A DNA stretch of 64,000 bases from Vigna angularis (taxonomy: Eukaryota > Streptophyta > Magnoliopsida > Fabales > Fabaceae). Every line of letters starts with the position of its first letter. Position 1 is the first letter of the stretch. Under the pieces are notes generated by a model. The model made no database searches. It was not told the origin of the DNA and saw only the letters and a list, made by a program, of their open reading frames with translations. Below are positions 31,800 to 44,416 of this stretch, piece after piece. Where the stretch lies: the NCBI RefSeq assembly GCF_016808095.1, contig NC_068974.1, positions 22,366,825 to 22,430,824 of the forward strand, written 5' to 3'. Both the position numbers and the translations under genes were made by a program.

Positions 31800-32736
31800 T
31801 CATGCCATAGTTCCTTGCTGTCCCGACTGACCGATCGGACCTAATAGTTGAGAAGATGAACCACCAAAGTTTGTAGAGGGTGAAGGCTGAGTATAAGGAG
31901 TTCTCTTTGGACCCGTATTGTTTCTGGAAGAGATCGGTCCTCTAACAATCTACTGTTGTTGCTTCTTCTGTTATTCTACCTCAAGTATATTCTTCTCTAA
32001 CACCTTGGCCCTCTCCACCATTGTAGGAAAAGACTTGATACATAGACTTGAGATCAACAATTTAACGTCACTTCTCAACCCATTTTCGAACTTCCGACAT
32101 TGCCACTCTTCACTGGTAGCCATAGTATTAAACCTCACTAAGTGTTTGAACTTATCTGTATACTCGGATACAGACATTCCTCCTTCAACCAGTTGAACAA
32201 ATTCCACCTCTTTAGCGAACCGTACGCTATTAGGGAAATACTCTTCATAAAACTTACCCTTGAAAACCTCCTAAGAGATGGGAATATGACTTCCTTCTAA
32301 TATCAACCTCATGCTATTCCACCAGTGACTGGCCTCCTCAGTCAACATATACTCGGTAAATGCCAGCCTATTGTCATCCGGACACCTCTTGGCATTGTAG
32401 ATCCTCTCCATATCACGTAACCACTAATCGGCCTCATCTGGCAGACACTTTCCATTAAATTTGGTCGGGTGATGTTGGAGAAAACTTTCTAAACTCCATT
32501 CGGTTTGATGAGTAGCAGAGGAAGAGGAAGGTCCGACTATATTCCTAGTGGTTGATATGATCTCCATGAGTTGCCTCTGAGTTTGCTCTGGTAGCCTCCA
32601 AACTTTGTAACGCTGTTGTATTTTGTTGTACTAGGGCAGCGTTCTGTTATTGTAGAGCTTCTATCATTGATTCCATCAACTGGGTGTTTTCAGGTATATC
32701 TCGATCGGTAGGTTGAGGAGGAGGTCTAGGAGCCAT
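31800..32736 (-). pseudogene. Gypsy gag (retrotransposon gag family), broken
   Basis: ATG at 32736 opens MAPRPPPQPTDRD on the minus strand, as in the gag of the element at 41549. The segment includes MEFVQLVEGGMSVSEYTDKF, then WQCRKFENGLRSDVK (32207-31971), the conserved core of this gag family. Several stops and at least one frameshift break it. Confidence 0.75.
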
Positions 32737-32869
32737 CTTCAATGATTAACACAGAAAAAATAACCATCAGTTGAGTTCAAAGAGTCAGAAACACTCACTA
32801 ACCGAACATTGAGTACATAGCAAAAGCATAGTATAGTAATAACCTACAGTATTCTTAAGGAACAAAACT

Positions 32870-32881
32870 GCTCTGATACCA
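32870..32881 (-). other. Primer-binding site of the gypsy element
   Basis: On the minus strand TGGTATCAGAGC, five bases after the 5' LTR end. Perfect initiator tRNA-Met type. Confidence 0.9.
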
Positions 32882-32886
32882 TTAAA

Positions 32887-34629
32887 TGTAACATCCCAAA
32901 AATACAGTATAAACTATACCATAGAATATTTACATAGTAACAATATTACAGTTCAGTTCTAAGAAGAAAAAAAAAACAAAAAGAGGTACGTTCATGGCCG
33001 AACAGCTTTACGTAAATGCTACAGAATTCAAACTTTACAAAACTACAAGCTAGACCGAATGGTTTCAAACTTAACTTACACCGAACGGTTATACAAAATA
33101 GGACCCATCCTAATGACCGAACGGTCCTATGGCTCAGCTTTCACTTCCACAGCTTCCAGAGCCTCTTCCAGCAACTCTTCCCCTTCTGCTCACATCCTTA
33201 GCATGATCATTGCAACAGGAAAAATCCGACCGAACGGACAATACAGACAGGACAAGAAATAGGGTAAGCATATGTAATTTAATTAATTTAGTAAAAAATA
33301 TATTTCACATAAATCTGATATACATCAATAAGGCAATCCTACAACCATCCAATGATACAATTCCAACCAAAATTATACGTCAAAGCATGCAATGACCGAT
33401 CACTTGACTCTGATTATCCGTACTGTATGAATTTTGTGTAGCTACGACGCTTTTTCACCTGGGTGATGTAATAGCTTGGATACTCTCAACAGCTAACACT
33501 CAAGGTTAGTCTATTCCGCCCAAGTTCACCTTATGGTCTAGGACCTCCTGCCATTCCCACACATGAGTTACTCTTCTCTACGTGAGAATGAGCAATCACA
33601 GATTATCAGGATAAACGCTAGCTAAGCTTTGTCCACATTCATACTCTACTATTCAATAACCACTCATGAGATATTCCTCCCTGGAATACTCTTTTATTTC
33701 CATACACCATAATAAAATCAAACCGAACCAAACTGAACAATAACATCCACCCTAGAGACAAGACCGAACGTTTTGAATACTTTCTAGACTAATACAGCTG
33801 AACACTTAGTGTAAGACCGATTGGTCATTAAATGAAACTCTTTACAGAAGAAGAATCCAGTTCAGACCAAATACCCAAGGATAAACCGAACAGTCAATAA
33901 TGACTTCTCGGTTACAGTTTACAGAATTCTGCAGATTAATGCAGAATCATGATCAACTATATTCTTACCCAGTTACACCTTTTCATAAATCAACAATACA
34001 CCGAAACAAACATGCAATATTACAACATCAACCAACCCATCAAACATAATATCATTCCATCCAATAAATCATCATCAAACAAGAATTATAATTAAATTAC
34101 AAGCTTCTCTTACCTCTAAACGTGGCGAACGCTCAACGATGCAGTATGTGGCTCACCACTACTAGAAATCTTAGAATTCTACAGTCAGGCTTTATGAAAC
34201 TAAACAACAAAAGAACGAAAATACTCAGAATGAGATGATAAACCCATGCAACCAGAATCTAGGTTTCCATGTGACAGAAAAACGAACGATCTAAGAAGAG
34301 AAGTACTCACCCGTTTAAACCACAACTTGATCGGTTTAAATCAAAGCACCTTGATGCCAGGAGAGTTCAAACGGTGCCTGATTAGTGATCGGAAGAAGAA
34401 AAAGATGAGAATTCTTAGAGAGAAGGAGCAGAAAATGGGTTTCAACAGTTTGGAGAAGAATGGTGCATGCAGAAAGTGAGACCAAATTTCAAATTTTTAA
34501 CTTATATATCTCTTGCTAAAATCGGTCGGTCTACTCTCCTGCAGCCACCTGTCTTCCACTTTCTTAAAATCTGAACCCTTTTATTGACACATAGCTTCCA
34601 CCACTTGGGGTTTTTAATGGGTTGTGACA
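32887..34629 (-). mobile_element. Gypsy family P 5' LTR (1743 bp, internally deleted)
   Basis: Aligns with 25811-28159 but lacks about 600 bp: after 'gtaagaccgat' (about 33820) it jumps to the equivalent of 27328 ('tcggtcatt'). Breakpoints lie in copies of the GACCGA-type word. Ends GGGTTGTGACA. Confidence 0.85.
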
Positions 34630-34966
34630 ATAACTAAAAGTGGACTGTATTTCTATATTCAAAAGATAAATTTTATTTTCTTAATTACATATGGATAAAA
34701 TATTCCAATTCAAACTTTTATTTGATTTGTACATATATTTTTTAGATAAATCACCATGATATACTTAGCATTTTGATAATATAATATAACGATAGTTTTG
34801 TGAAATAGATAATTATGATACAATTACATTAATAATTATATTTAAGTTACGTCTTTTTAAAACAATTAAGGGATATTGTTTTATTTAATTATTAAAGTGA
34901 GAATTTTTTGAATACATACATGATAAATTTAATTTCTTTTAAATAAATTAAATTATATACTACAGA

Positions 34967-35025
<59 letters not shown>

Positions 35026-35811
35026 GGGGGTGGAAGTTTTTTATTTATACTTTTTTATGTATAATTAACTTTTCATATTTGTAGACTTAATTATATTTTT
35101 CATAAATGAGATCTTATTTTATTCGAAGAGAAAATTGATATCAAAACCAATAATAATATTTCTTAATAGGTAAAATCTCAATTTTTTACATCGACAATAT
35201 TGTATTAATATGATCTTACTTTTATATATAAATATATATCTAATAATTTTTATTTTAACATATATAAAGTTTTAATTTTAAGATAATATTTTTATTTCAA
35301 GTATAGTTCATAATAAAATATGTATACAATTATTTTTATTCATTAGAGAAGTCTTTTTTTTTCTTTTTTATAATCATAGTAATGAATATAATCGTATTCT
35401 ATTAATTTTGTTAAAATAGAATATACAGCATTCATATAATTTTTTCTGTTATAATTATTTTGATGTCATAACAACATAAATCAATAAAAAAAACTAAATT
35501 TATTTCTACATAACTAATAAAATTTTACAAAATTAAAAATAAAATATGTAATTAATCTATATGATCTAATTGTTAAGAAAAAATAGATCTTCTAAAACTT
35601 TTAATATAGAAGGAAATATATTCTTGATTAAAATGATAAAACAATGACTAATTTAAGAGATATAATTGAAAAAAAGGAGATATAAAGATTATTCTCCATA
35701 AAATAAAACTATATATATATATATATATATATATTTATAATTTAAGAGTAAAAGCAAATAAATATATATGAAAAAATATAACCGTGTATCTATATAATAT
35801 TGGAAAGATTA
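34630..35811. repeat. Array unit 3 with the RING-H2 gene deleted
   Basis: Array sequence resumes after the gypsy element, passes an (AT)n tract (34972-35021) and runs into 'aaacaatgacta'. At about 35650 it jumps to the far side of the gene ('tataattgaaaaaaaggaga'). Roughly 2.1 kb, including all four exons, are missing compared with unit 2. A second (AT)n tract is at 35710-35735. Confidence 0.8.
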
Positions 35812-38209
35812 TGTAAGAACCTGGAAAATAGAGTAATAGAGTAGATAAGTGGATTAAAATAATGAGCCGAGCTTTTTAGATTTAAAATAATCGTATAATA
35901 TAGATATAACTTGCTAAAACTCAGCTCATTATCTAAATCATTTCATTTCTCTAAAACCACCGTTCTCTACTCGTTTTCTGCCTTCTCTCTAGAATTTCTT
36001 CTCACTGAGTTGTCGGATTAACGATCAGTAGGTGCCCAAACATCCAGCGGGTAAGCTGTTCTTCTCTTTCTCTCTGCTGTTTTCAAACCTGGACCAGATA
36101 ATCTCTACTGATTGCATGTGTTTTGGGTGTTCTCATGTCCATTCTCTGTTAAATTTTAGCTCTAAGAGTTGTTCTTGGTCACCAATTGGTGATTTGTAGG
36201 GTCCTGTTGAGTTTCCTTGCAGTGCAAGGTACTGTAGAGGTAATTCGGCGAGCTGGGCTGTGAATCTCCAAGGTAAGGGGAGTTAGATTTCTAATTTAAT
36301 TGATGATTGGATAGGTGTGTATTGATTTCTGCATATAGTTACTGTTTGAGCTGAAATGTGGTAATATTGTAAGTTAAATCTTGTAAGTTTGGAGTGATTA
36401 ATGTGAATCTGATAAATGTGGTTTGTGAACTGATTGGGATGAATTGTGCATCAGTAATTTGATACATTATAAACTGGTATTCTGTGATAGTAGCTGCTGG
36501 TTAGAAAGTTAGGAAATTGGAAGTGTTTTAGGGTATTTTAGCGGAAGTGAGATGGTGAAATTGGGAATTAGAGGTCAGTGGCTCTTTTGGTCTGTTTAGG
36601 CATTATAGGTAAGTCATTTGTGATTTATAGGATTCCTTTAAATGGTCAAAAGCATGTGCAAAGTCTTAGATTTTGATTTGGGTCCTTAAGTGGTGAAATT
36701 GAGTGTTTTATAGTAGAAATTGGTTCATAATCTCTTTAGATTGGTGGTAGGCATATTTAGAATCACTTAGACAAGTCTAATTAGGTTTATAATAGAATCT
36801 AGGAGTGTTAGAAGTTGAGGAAAATAGTTAGAATAGGTATTTGGTGTTTGAGTTGCATAAATCTGCAGAATTACGTTATGCAGATTATGCAGACTCGCTG
36901 TGCGAATAGTTTCGCATAGTGAGTCGCTATGATAGGGTGCTCTCTGCCAAGGACATTCGCACAACGAGTTAGTACGTTGTGCGGATGACGTGAGAGGTTG
37001 CTCTCTGTTTGTTTATTCGAATAGCGAATTGGGCGTTGTGCGAATGGTTGGGATGGGTTGCTCTCTGTCTAGTGATTCGCATGGCGAATCAAGGCACTAT
37101 GCACCTGCTAGTGGTCTGGGGTTAATTCTAATTTTATTCGAATAGCGAAAAGGACAACATAGCGAGTGGTTTGGGAGGGTTGGTCTCTCTGTTTGGGGTT
37201 CTCGCATAGCGACCTGGGTTAGCTATGCGAGAGGTTGAGGTCTGTTATCTCTTAGAGTTAATTCGCATACCGAGACAAATCGCTATGCGAGTGACTCCTA
37301 GCCTTGCCTTGCGAATTGGGTGCGTAGAGCGAATGATGGTAAGCAGGTTTCTCTCTTTTGCTATTTTATGGGATGAAATTCTATTAAATGTTCATATATC
37401 TGGTGAAGTGTGTTTGAGGTGTATGGTAGTATATAAATATGTATGAATATGATTGAAATTACAAGCAAAAGTATGTGATTCAAGGGGGTGATTGTAAGAT
37501 CAGTATAGAATCTCTTGGTGAGATTTCAGGTTGTTTAGCAGTCTTGGGGGTTTTCCTGAAACTCCAATGGTCTTTCATTCTCGAGTAAAGAGGATTGAAC
37601 CATGTGGTGAGAAGTAGCAGGAGGTCTTAGTCTTGAGGGCTTCCAGTATGCCTCAAGGCCCGGAACAGACTAACCTCGTGAGGGTGGCAGGGTGAAACCC
37701 TTTGACAATGACTTTGCAAAGCAGTAGAGGCCACCACGAATGCATAACCCTCCATAGCTCGGCAATCATTCAAAGTCTGGACGAGTCAAGTTTAGAAGTT
37801 AACATATTAGGATGTGTGATCAGTATGATGTGTTTGATTGAGCTCTACATGTCTTATGTTATTATAATTATATGATCTTTGTTTACCTAGCTCACCCTTA
37901 CTTTTGTGTTTGTATGTTGTACGTGTGATGTTTTCCTTTTTGCAATGATCATCCATTTGGATGTGAGTAGAGGTGGATGAGGTTCCTCTGGAGCAAGCAT
38001 AGGAGGGCGATGACGCTGCTGTCTAGTTTTAGATTTGACCTTTTAGTTGCTTGTTATATTTTGAAATACTTTATTGTAGATAAAGTTTTAAATTTTATAG
38101 TCATTTTGGATGGCAGTAAGATTAACTCCTTATCTACAAGTTTTTAACTGTTCTATCATATTATGATGTTGACTACTATTTATATAGTTTTTACTTTTGG
38201 GTTGTTACA
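35812..38209 (+). mobile_element. Solo LTR, gypsy family Q, plus orientation
   Basis: 2398 bp, begins TGTAAGAACCTGGAAAATAG, ends GGGTTGTTACA. Left flank GATTA (35807-35811), right flank TCTTA (38210-38214). Other units show 'ggaaagattacccctttg' uninterrupted (18044), so the site is exact and the right duplication has two changes. No internal genes. A tract at 36890-37340 is rich in 'cgcatagcgaa' and 'cgctatgcga'-type words. Confidence 0.85.
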
Positions 38210-38508
38210 TCTTACCCCTTTGATATCTATATATTTGGGTTATTATTTAATTTAGTCCTTATATTTTAATTAAATTCTAACAAACAAAACATACATATAA
38301 CTAGTGCACTGTATCTCTATATACAAAAGATAAATTTTATTTTCTTAATTACACATTGACAAAATATTACAATTCAAACATTTATTTGATTTGTACATAT
38401 ATTTTTAGATAATTCACGATGATATACTTAGCATTTTGATAATATAATATAACGAAAGTTTTGTGAAATAGATAATTATGATACACTTACATTAATAATT
38501 ATATTTGA
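38210..38508. repeat. Array unit 3, right part
   Basis: Continues 'ttacccctttgatatctata' to about 38508 ('aattatatttg'), where array sequence stops abruptly against CACTA-like sequence. Confidence 0.75.
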
Positions 38509-38996
38509 AGGAGAAAATGATGTTTTCCTATCTGGATATGGCTTTTGTGGTGTGTTCTGTGTAGTGTAGGTTGAAGGGGGATGAACTTGTTAAGCAAAAG
38601 CTCTTTCTTTTTCTTTTTATGTTATATGATTTTGTTATGTTATGAAAGGATCTGAATATGATTCTAGCCTGAATATGATATTTTCCTCTCTTTTTCTGGA
38701 TGCAACAGAGAAAATAACAATAAGCTAATGTTGATCAAGTTCATGGAAGTTCATGGAAGGTGGATTTGATAAAGACCGGATGTTTAGAAGAAAAAAAAAC
38801 TTATACTGCCTCGGTTCATCAAAACCTAAAACCAAAAGTCTCCCCCTCTACCGCCTCGATTTCATTTTAACCGAGGCAAAAGCATACACCTTTTTTACTC
38901 GGTTCAAAACCGAGCCTCGCCTGTACATACCTCGGTTGCAGAACCGGTGCGAATAGGCAAAAATAATCGTTGTCTTTTTGCTTTACTGCACTAGTG
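38509..38996. mobile_element. CACTA transposon end
   Basis: Ends 'ctgcactagtg' at 38996, so the minus strand begins CACTAGTGCAGTAAAGC. Subterminal words ACCGAGG/CCTCGGTT occur about seven times in 38810-38950, partly as facing pairs (for example 'ctcggttcaaaaccgag'). The left end is missing: array sequence abuts at 38508 without a CACTA start. No transposase. Confidence 0.65.
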
Positions 38997-41402
38997 TGAG
39001 GACCATTAAATTCAATAGTGAGTGGAAGCCAGGTGTAGGTGTAAAGATTCAGAAATTCAGAAAGTGGAAGTCAGGTGTGTGTAGTTGAGTGGCTGATCGG
39101 TTTTGATGGTAGTATATAAGGAAACTTTTCACAATTTCGTGTCACTCTACTCTGCATGCATTTCTTCTCTCTAAGTTTCTGAGTTCATATTCTCCTCCTT
39201 CTCTCTACAATTCTCTTCCTTCTTTCTACAAATTCTCACTTTCTTCTTATTCTGATCATCAATCAAGCAACACCTGAGTCTTCCTAGTGTCAAGGACTTC
39301 ACTTTGCACCGATCAAGTTGTTGTTTTGAGCTGGTAAGTTCATCGTCTTCTTAGAACGTTTGCTTTCCGGCACATGTAAACCAAGTTTCTAGTTGCATGA
39401 GTTTATTACCTCTTTCTATTAAATGCTGATCACATTTCTAGTCTTGTGGGTTGTCTATTTTCACAAATCAGTGAACTTTACGTTTCTAAGACTTTTGGTG
39501 GTGAGAAAGTTTATGTACTGAAAGTTCTCTGTCCAATTAAGAGGTAAGGGAATCTAGTAATTTAATTATGTTTTTCTATGGTTGTGTTTGAAATCTCTGT
39601 TTGAACGTTTGCATGTATGAACAATTGTATGTTTGATGGAATTGTATGCAATATTCTGTGTTTGGACGAAATATGTGAAGTACTTGAGAAGTTCATCAAG
39701 TTTTGTAGAAAATCAAACGATCGATATAGAACACTCGGTCTGGTCATGTAATCGGGCTTAGTGGTATTAGGTTCCGTAGTGTTAATCTAGTTAAGTGTTG
39801 TTCGGTTTAATATTGACATTCAGTTTTAAAAGTATTCGTTTTTTATCTAAATAGTCTCAAGGTGGGCATTATCGTTTGTTATTAGTCGTAATAGGATTAT
39901 TGTTTGTTATTAATAGTACTCAGTTTGTATTGGTGCTCGGTCTTAACTGAGTTCTAATTTTGTGGATCCTTAGTTAATGACTGATCGATCTTGTATTGAT
40001 ATTCAGGTGAATATAGCAGTCGGTCTAGACATAACATTTGAGTGTAAACAGCGTTCGGTCTATCATAGGTTTTAATTGTTATTGACCGCTCAGTCATGTA
40101 TTGTCTTGGTAGTGCTCGGTTCGTTACTAGCACCTGGTCTCAGAAATAGTACTCGGTCTTGTTCTTTTATCTTATTTCAATAGTGTTCGGTTTGAGCCAA
40201 TAGTGTTCGACCTAAGTCAATGGTGTTCGATCTAAGACAATAATGTTCGTTCTAAATATCAAGTGTTCGGTTTTAGCTTTAGAATTCGGTTGTTCTGACG
40301 TTCAACTTCGAAGACGTTCGACTCATGCTTGAGTTTTACTCTTTACATGATCGTTAGATCATGTTCAAATATAAGGAGTGTTCTCTCGCCCGGTCTTGTT
40401 CATAGACTATGTTTATGTTTTCCGTTCGATCGTACTCGGAGTTTGTGTTGTTGACGTTCGGTTTTCTTCTATGAATGAATAGTTGGGTCTTTAAATGCTA
40501 TTATCGTTGTTTGACTTTGATGGGTTGAGATAGTTGTATTGATCTACTGAGTATGGGAAAATGTATTGATATTTTAACAAGGCATATATTTCAAGTAATG
40601 TGGAAGATAATTCCAAGGAGGAATGTCTCAGTGAAAAGTTTATTGAAGTGGTAAATGTCTCAGTGAAAAGTGTATCAAAGTGGTGTTATAGTATGAATAT
40701 GGATAATGAAATTCACGGAGTTCATCCTGATATTCTGATGATTACCAATTCTCAAGTAGAGATGGGTAATGCATTGTGTGAGAATGGCAGGAGGTCCTAG
40801 CCCATAGGTTCTTCGGTGAGTTATAACGGACTAACCTCGAGTGGCAACTGATGGTTTTCCAATTACTACACCACCCGAGTGCATGAACGGCCTCAAGCTA
40901 CATATTCATACAATCTGGATGGTCAAGTCAGGTGTTTGGTTTATGCATAAAGTATAGTTTTCAGTTGTATATGTTTATCGATAATTGTTGTGGTATGCTG
41001 TAGTGTTTGGATCTACATTAGTTATAATTGTTCGAAATGTATGTATGTTTGCACAATTAAATTGCATTACTATTTTGTTCATATTACCATTCAGTTTTTC
41101 TCTTGCAATGATCACCTTTTGGGTGTGAGCAGATGATGTGGAGTGTTCGCTAGAGCAGGAGTTGGAAGGCGAGAATCCTGTAGTTTAAAATATGACTGTT
41201 CGATCATATTACTGTTTTTAATTTTTTGGTTGAACCTTTCGGTTAAATTTGTAAATCTTGAATTATTGATCGGTAAAGCTTTAAATTTTATGGTTATTTT
41301 AGGATAATTGTAATCTTATTATATCATCTTTAACTGTCTTACAATATTATTATATGATAACTCCTTTATATGGTTTATGCTATATATTTTGGGATGTTAC
41401 AT
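38997..41402 (+). mobile_element. Gypsy family P-related 5' LTR (2406 bp)
   Basis: Begins TGAGGACCATTAAATTC directly after the CACTA end and ends GGGATGTTACA. A promoter-like 'gtatataagg' lies at 39112-39121. The middle (39720-40460) is full of 'gttcggt/cggtct' words, the same vocabulary as LTR 25811-28159 in the opposite orientation. ORFs inside are not genes. Confidence 0.8.
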
Positions 41403-41406
41403 TAAT

Positions 41407-41418
41407 GGTATTAAAGCA
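41407..41418 (+). other. Degenerate primer-binding site
   Basis: TGGTATTAAAGC, two transitions (C to T, G to A) from the tRNA-Met type site TGGTATCAGAGC. Confidence 0.75.
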
Positions 41419-41548
41419 GTTATTTCCTTAGGAATCCTGTAGGTTATCAGTATGTCATGTTTGTGTTGTGTACTCATTGTTAGGTTTAGATAGTGTTTTT
41501 GACTCCTTGAGTTAAACTGATATTTCTTCCTCTCTATTGAACCAGAAG

Positions 41549-43204
41549 ATGGCTCCTAGACCTCCTCCTCCTGCACCTGTCGATAGGGATGCAACTGATA
41601 ATACGAGACTGATAGAGTCGGTATTAGCGGCTATGCAGCAACAGAACGCTACATTAGTTCAAAAAAACACGGTAGCTCTACAGCAACTAGAAGTTGCTCG
41701 GGTGTCAACTGAAGCCTCCCAACGTCAATGTTTAGAAATTTTGAGTAGTGACAGGGCTAACACTGGTCCCTCTTCTTCTTCATCACACCATTCTTAAGAG
41801 TGGAGTCTAGAGATTTTTATTTATCATCATCCTGCAAAATTTGACGGTAAGTGCAGTCCAGATGAGGTCGATCGGTGGTTTCGTGATATGGAGCGAATTT
41901 TCAATGCTAAAAGGTGCTCGGATGATAGCAGGTTGGCTTATTCTGAGTACTTGCTAACGGGAGAAGCCAATCATTGGTGGAGTAGCATGAGCATGCTACT
42001 AGAAAACAATGGTACTCCCATCTCATGGGAAGTTTCAAAGAAGAAGTTTTATACCAAATACTTCCCAGACAGTGTTCAGTTTGCTAAAGAAGTGGAATTT
42101 CTACAATTGGTTCAGGGAAACATGTCAGTTTCTGAGTATGCCGATCGGTTTAAGCATTTACTCAGATTCCACACTCTAGTGATGGACGAGGAATGACAAT
42201 GCAAAAAGTTTGAAAACGGATTGAGGAGCGACCTCAAGATGTTTGTGGCTGGGTTTAGTATTAGAGAATTTCCTGTGATGATGGAAAAGGCAAGAGTTTT
42301 GGAAAAGAATAAGTTGGAGGTAGAAAGTCAACAAAAACAATCACCTAAGGTTGGAGGGCCGACTACATCCAAAGACAGTCTCAATTCTAAGAAGACTCCA
42401 TACTCTCAGCCTCCGTTTTCTTCGAGTTTCACTGGTTCCTCTTCTTAGTCCTCAGCTTCAATTAGTTAGCACGGGCAGCAAGGGTCGGTAGGTTGCTTTA
42501 ACTGTGGATGACCTCACCTCAAATCAGTATGCCCTAAATTAGGAGGATATAAGAGGTGTAATCGGTGTGGAAGGGAAGGGCATAATGAGAGAGATTGTCG
42601 ATCGGGTGGAAGATCTGTGGGTCAGAACCGTGCGGTTGAAAGGTTTCATCCTAGAGGAGGCGCTCGGCCTCAAGCTTCAGGAAGAGTCTATGCATTAACA
42701 AAAACCAAGGCAGCAAATTCAGGTAACCTTATAATCAGTACTTGTTTGCTACATGATATTTCCTGTTGTGTGATGTTTGATTCTGGGGCAAAACATTCCT
42801 TCATCTCGAAGGCATGTGTTAAGAAGTTGGGTTTGTTAGTAGGTGAACTTCAGTTTGATCTGGTGGTGTCAAACCCAACAGCTAGTGAGGTTAGGACGAC
42901 TACTTATTGTACAAAATATTCAATAGTGGTTGAAGGTCGTCGGTTCAAAGTGATTCTAATATGCTTACCTCTTCAAGGCTTAGAGGTAATTTTAACAATG
43001 GATTGGTTATTTGTCAATCGCATTCTTATAAATTGTGGTGAGAAGAAGTTGGTGTTTCTAGAAGAAGATTAGGAAAAATCGTGTTCGATCAGTGTGTTAA
43101 GGCAAGATATAATGGAAGGCGCCAGTTGTTTCCTGGTGCTATCTCACTTGGAAGTGGTTCAAGATGAAAAGATTTTTGACCGATCGGTGCAAGATGAAAC
43201 GAGT
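41549..43204 (+). pseudogene. Tekay-like gypsy gag-protease, nonsense-riddled and truncated
   Basis: One continuous frame from the ATG at 41549, broken only by in-frame stops (41795, 42194, 42446 and several between 42449 and 42616, then 43070). Order: proline-rich start, Gln-rich helix, gag core (EANHWWSSMSMLLE, FLQLVQGNMSVSEYADRFKH), two zinc knuckles (first broken, second CNRCGREGHNERDC intact), and a protease site reading FDSGAKHSFIS where the family has SGATHS. The frame ends at 43204, where it joins a different element's LTR through a shared 'acgagtg'. RT, RNase H and integrase are gone. The stops at 42194, 42446 and 'agttag' (42465) fit TGG to TGA or CAG to TAG changes. Confidence 0.85.
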
Positions 43205-43443
43205 GTATGACCCGTCATAGCTCGACAATCATTCTAAGTCCAGACGAGTCAAGTTTAAAGTGCAACAAGTCATGTTTGTGTAGTGTAGTGTATCTGTCCT
43301 TACTTGCAAGTTACCTATAACTGTTATAACATGATTTTTGTATATCTAGCTCAGCCTTGCTTCTGTGTTTGTGTTTTGCTTGGGTATGCTTTTCTTTTGC
43401 AATGATCATCCACTTGGATGTGAGTAGAGGTGGTTGAGGTGCC
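43205..43443 (+). mobile_element. Family Q 5' LTR remnant, left part
   Basis: Matches the 3' LTR at 51086-51322 ('atgaccc.tcatagctcgac' onward). The first ~2 kb of the LTR are missing. It ends in GTGCC (43439-43443), the target duplication of the solo LTR nested in it. Confidence 0.8.
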
Positions 43444-44416
43444 TTGATAACAGTTGAAAAACTATTATTTTCATGCTTAAAATTGATACTAAAAGCAACC
43501 TTTAACACTTAGAAACTAGCTTGGAATCATGCTTTTGTTCATATTTTTATAAATAAGAGAGTTGGAGAGGTTTATGCTTGATCAGTGTTTTATGCAGGTT
43601 TGAAGGTGAATTTGATGAAAGAAGTGAAGAAGGATAGAGATGGAATCAGAAAAGAACTCCAAAAGTGCAAAAGAAGAGAAGCCATAAGTACCGTTCAGTG
43701 CCAGTTTACTGTTGAGCAGCACTAATGAACACCCGTTGGCTCCGCTGAGGGGTGAAAGTGCAGCTGAGGGGAAGAATTCAACACACGCACTTACCGTTGA
43801 GCGGTAGTTTACCGCTGAGCGCCACTATTTTTGGCTTAGGCCCACTTTTCTGTAATATTTCGAATGGTATATAAGCTTTAGGACTTCCTAGGGTTTGTAT
43901 CTTTGGTAGAGTACGAAGCAAACACACACTTTTCCACCCCTTGGAGGAAGATCTTGGATGCTAAGGCTACCTACTCATTTTTCTAGGGTTCTATCTTTCA
44001 CTATCTCATTGTATTTCATCTAGTTTGACCATGAATATGGTGAACTAAACTCTTCTTGTTGTTGGGGAATCAATGTAATCTTGTGAAGCTCTCATATATG
44101 GAATTTTGTGTTTAAACATCATATCTTTGATACATGCTTTCTTTCATCATTAGTTAGGGTTTTTCCTCTTTGCTCAAAGCATGCATTGTTTAACTCATTC
44201 GATATCATGATTATTGATTTTAGTGATATGGACACATACGGTAAAATCTAGATCCGAGGAAATTCTCCCAAAAGCAATATCGCCTAGGCCGTAAGTCCTT
44301 TGGGAGAACGATACTTGGTCTTACCGAGTTTATTACTTGATACGATTCGGTCATAGTTGTCGAGGGTTAAACAAGTTTTTCGCGTTGTTTTTCGATGTTC
44401 ATAAATTTGTCATCAA
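43444..44416 (+). mobile_element. Solo LTR of the Athila-like family, with perfect 5-bp target duplication
   Basis: 973 bp with matching inverted ends TTGATAAC...GTCATCAA, flanked on both sides by GTGCC (43439-43443 and 44417-44421). Homologous, in opposite orientation, to 5052-6503: both share the 'aagaccaagtatcg / cgatacttggtctt' block (here 44309-44322). A TATA-like 'gtatataagc' is at 43868-43877. It contains 'gctgagcgcc'-type words. It interrupts the family Q LTR remnant. Confidence 0.85.

Larger units (their letters stand above)
25811..34629 (-). mobile_element. Near full-length Tekay/Del-like Ty3-gypsy element, minus orientation
   Basis: 3' LTR at 25811-28159 and 5' LTR at 32887-34629, both TGT...ACA with terminal TGTAACATCCCAA on the plus strand. 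Flanked by ATAAT (25806-25810) and ATAAC (34630-34634). Other units show the empty site 'catataactaaaagtg' (for example 51659). The internal order on the minus strand is PBS, gag, protease, RT, RNase H, integrase, chromodomain-like C-terminus, the order of chromoviruses. Stops and frameshifts interrupt gag and pol. The 5' LTR is 606 bp shorter than the 3' LTR. Confidence 0.9.
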
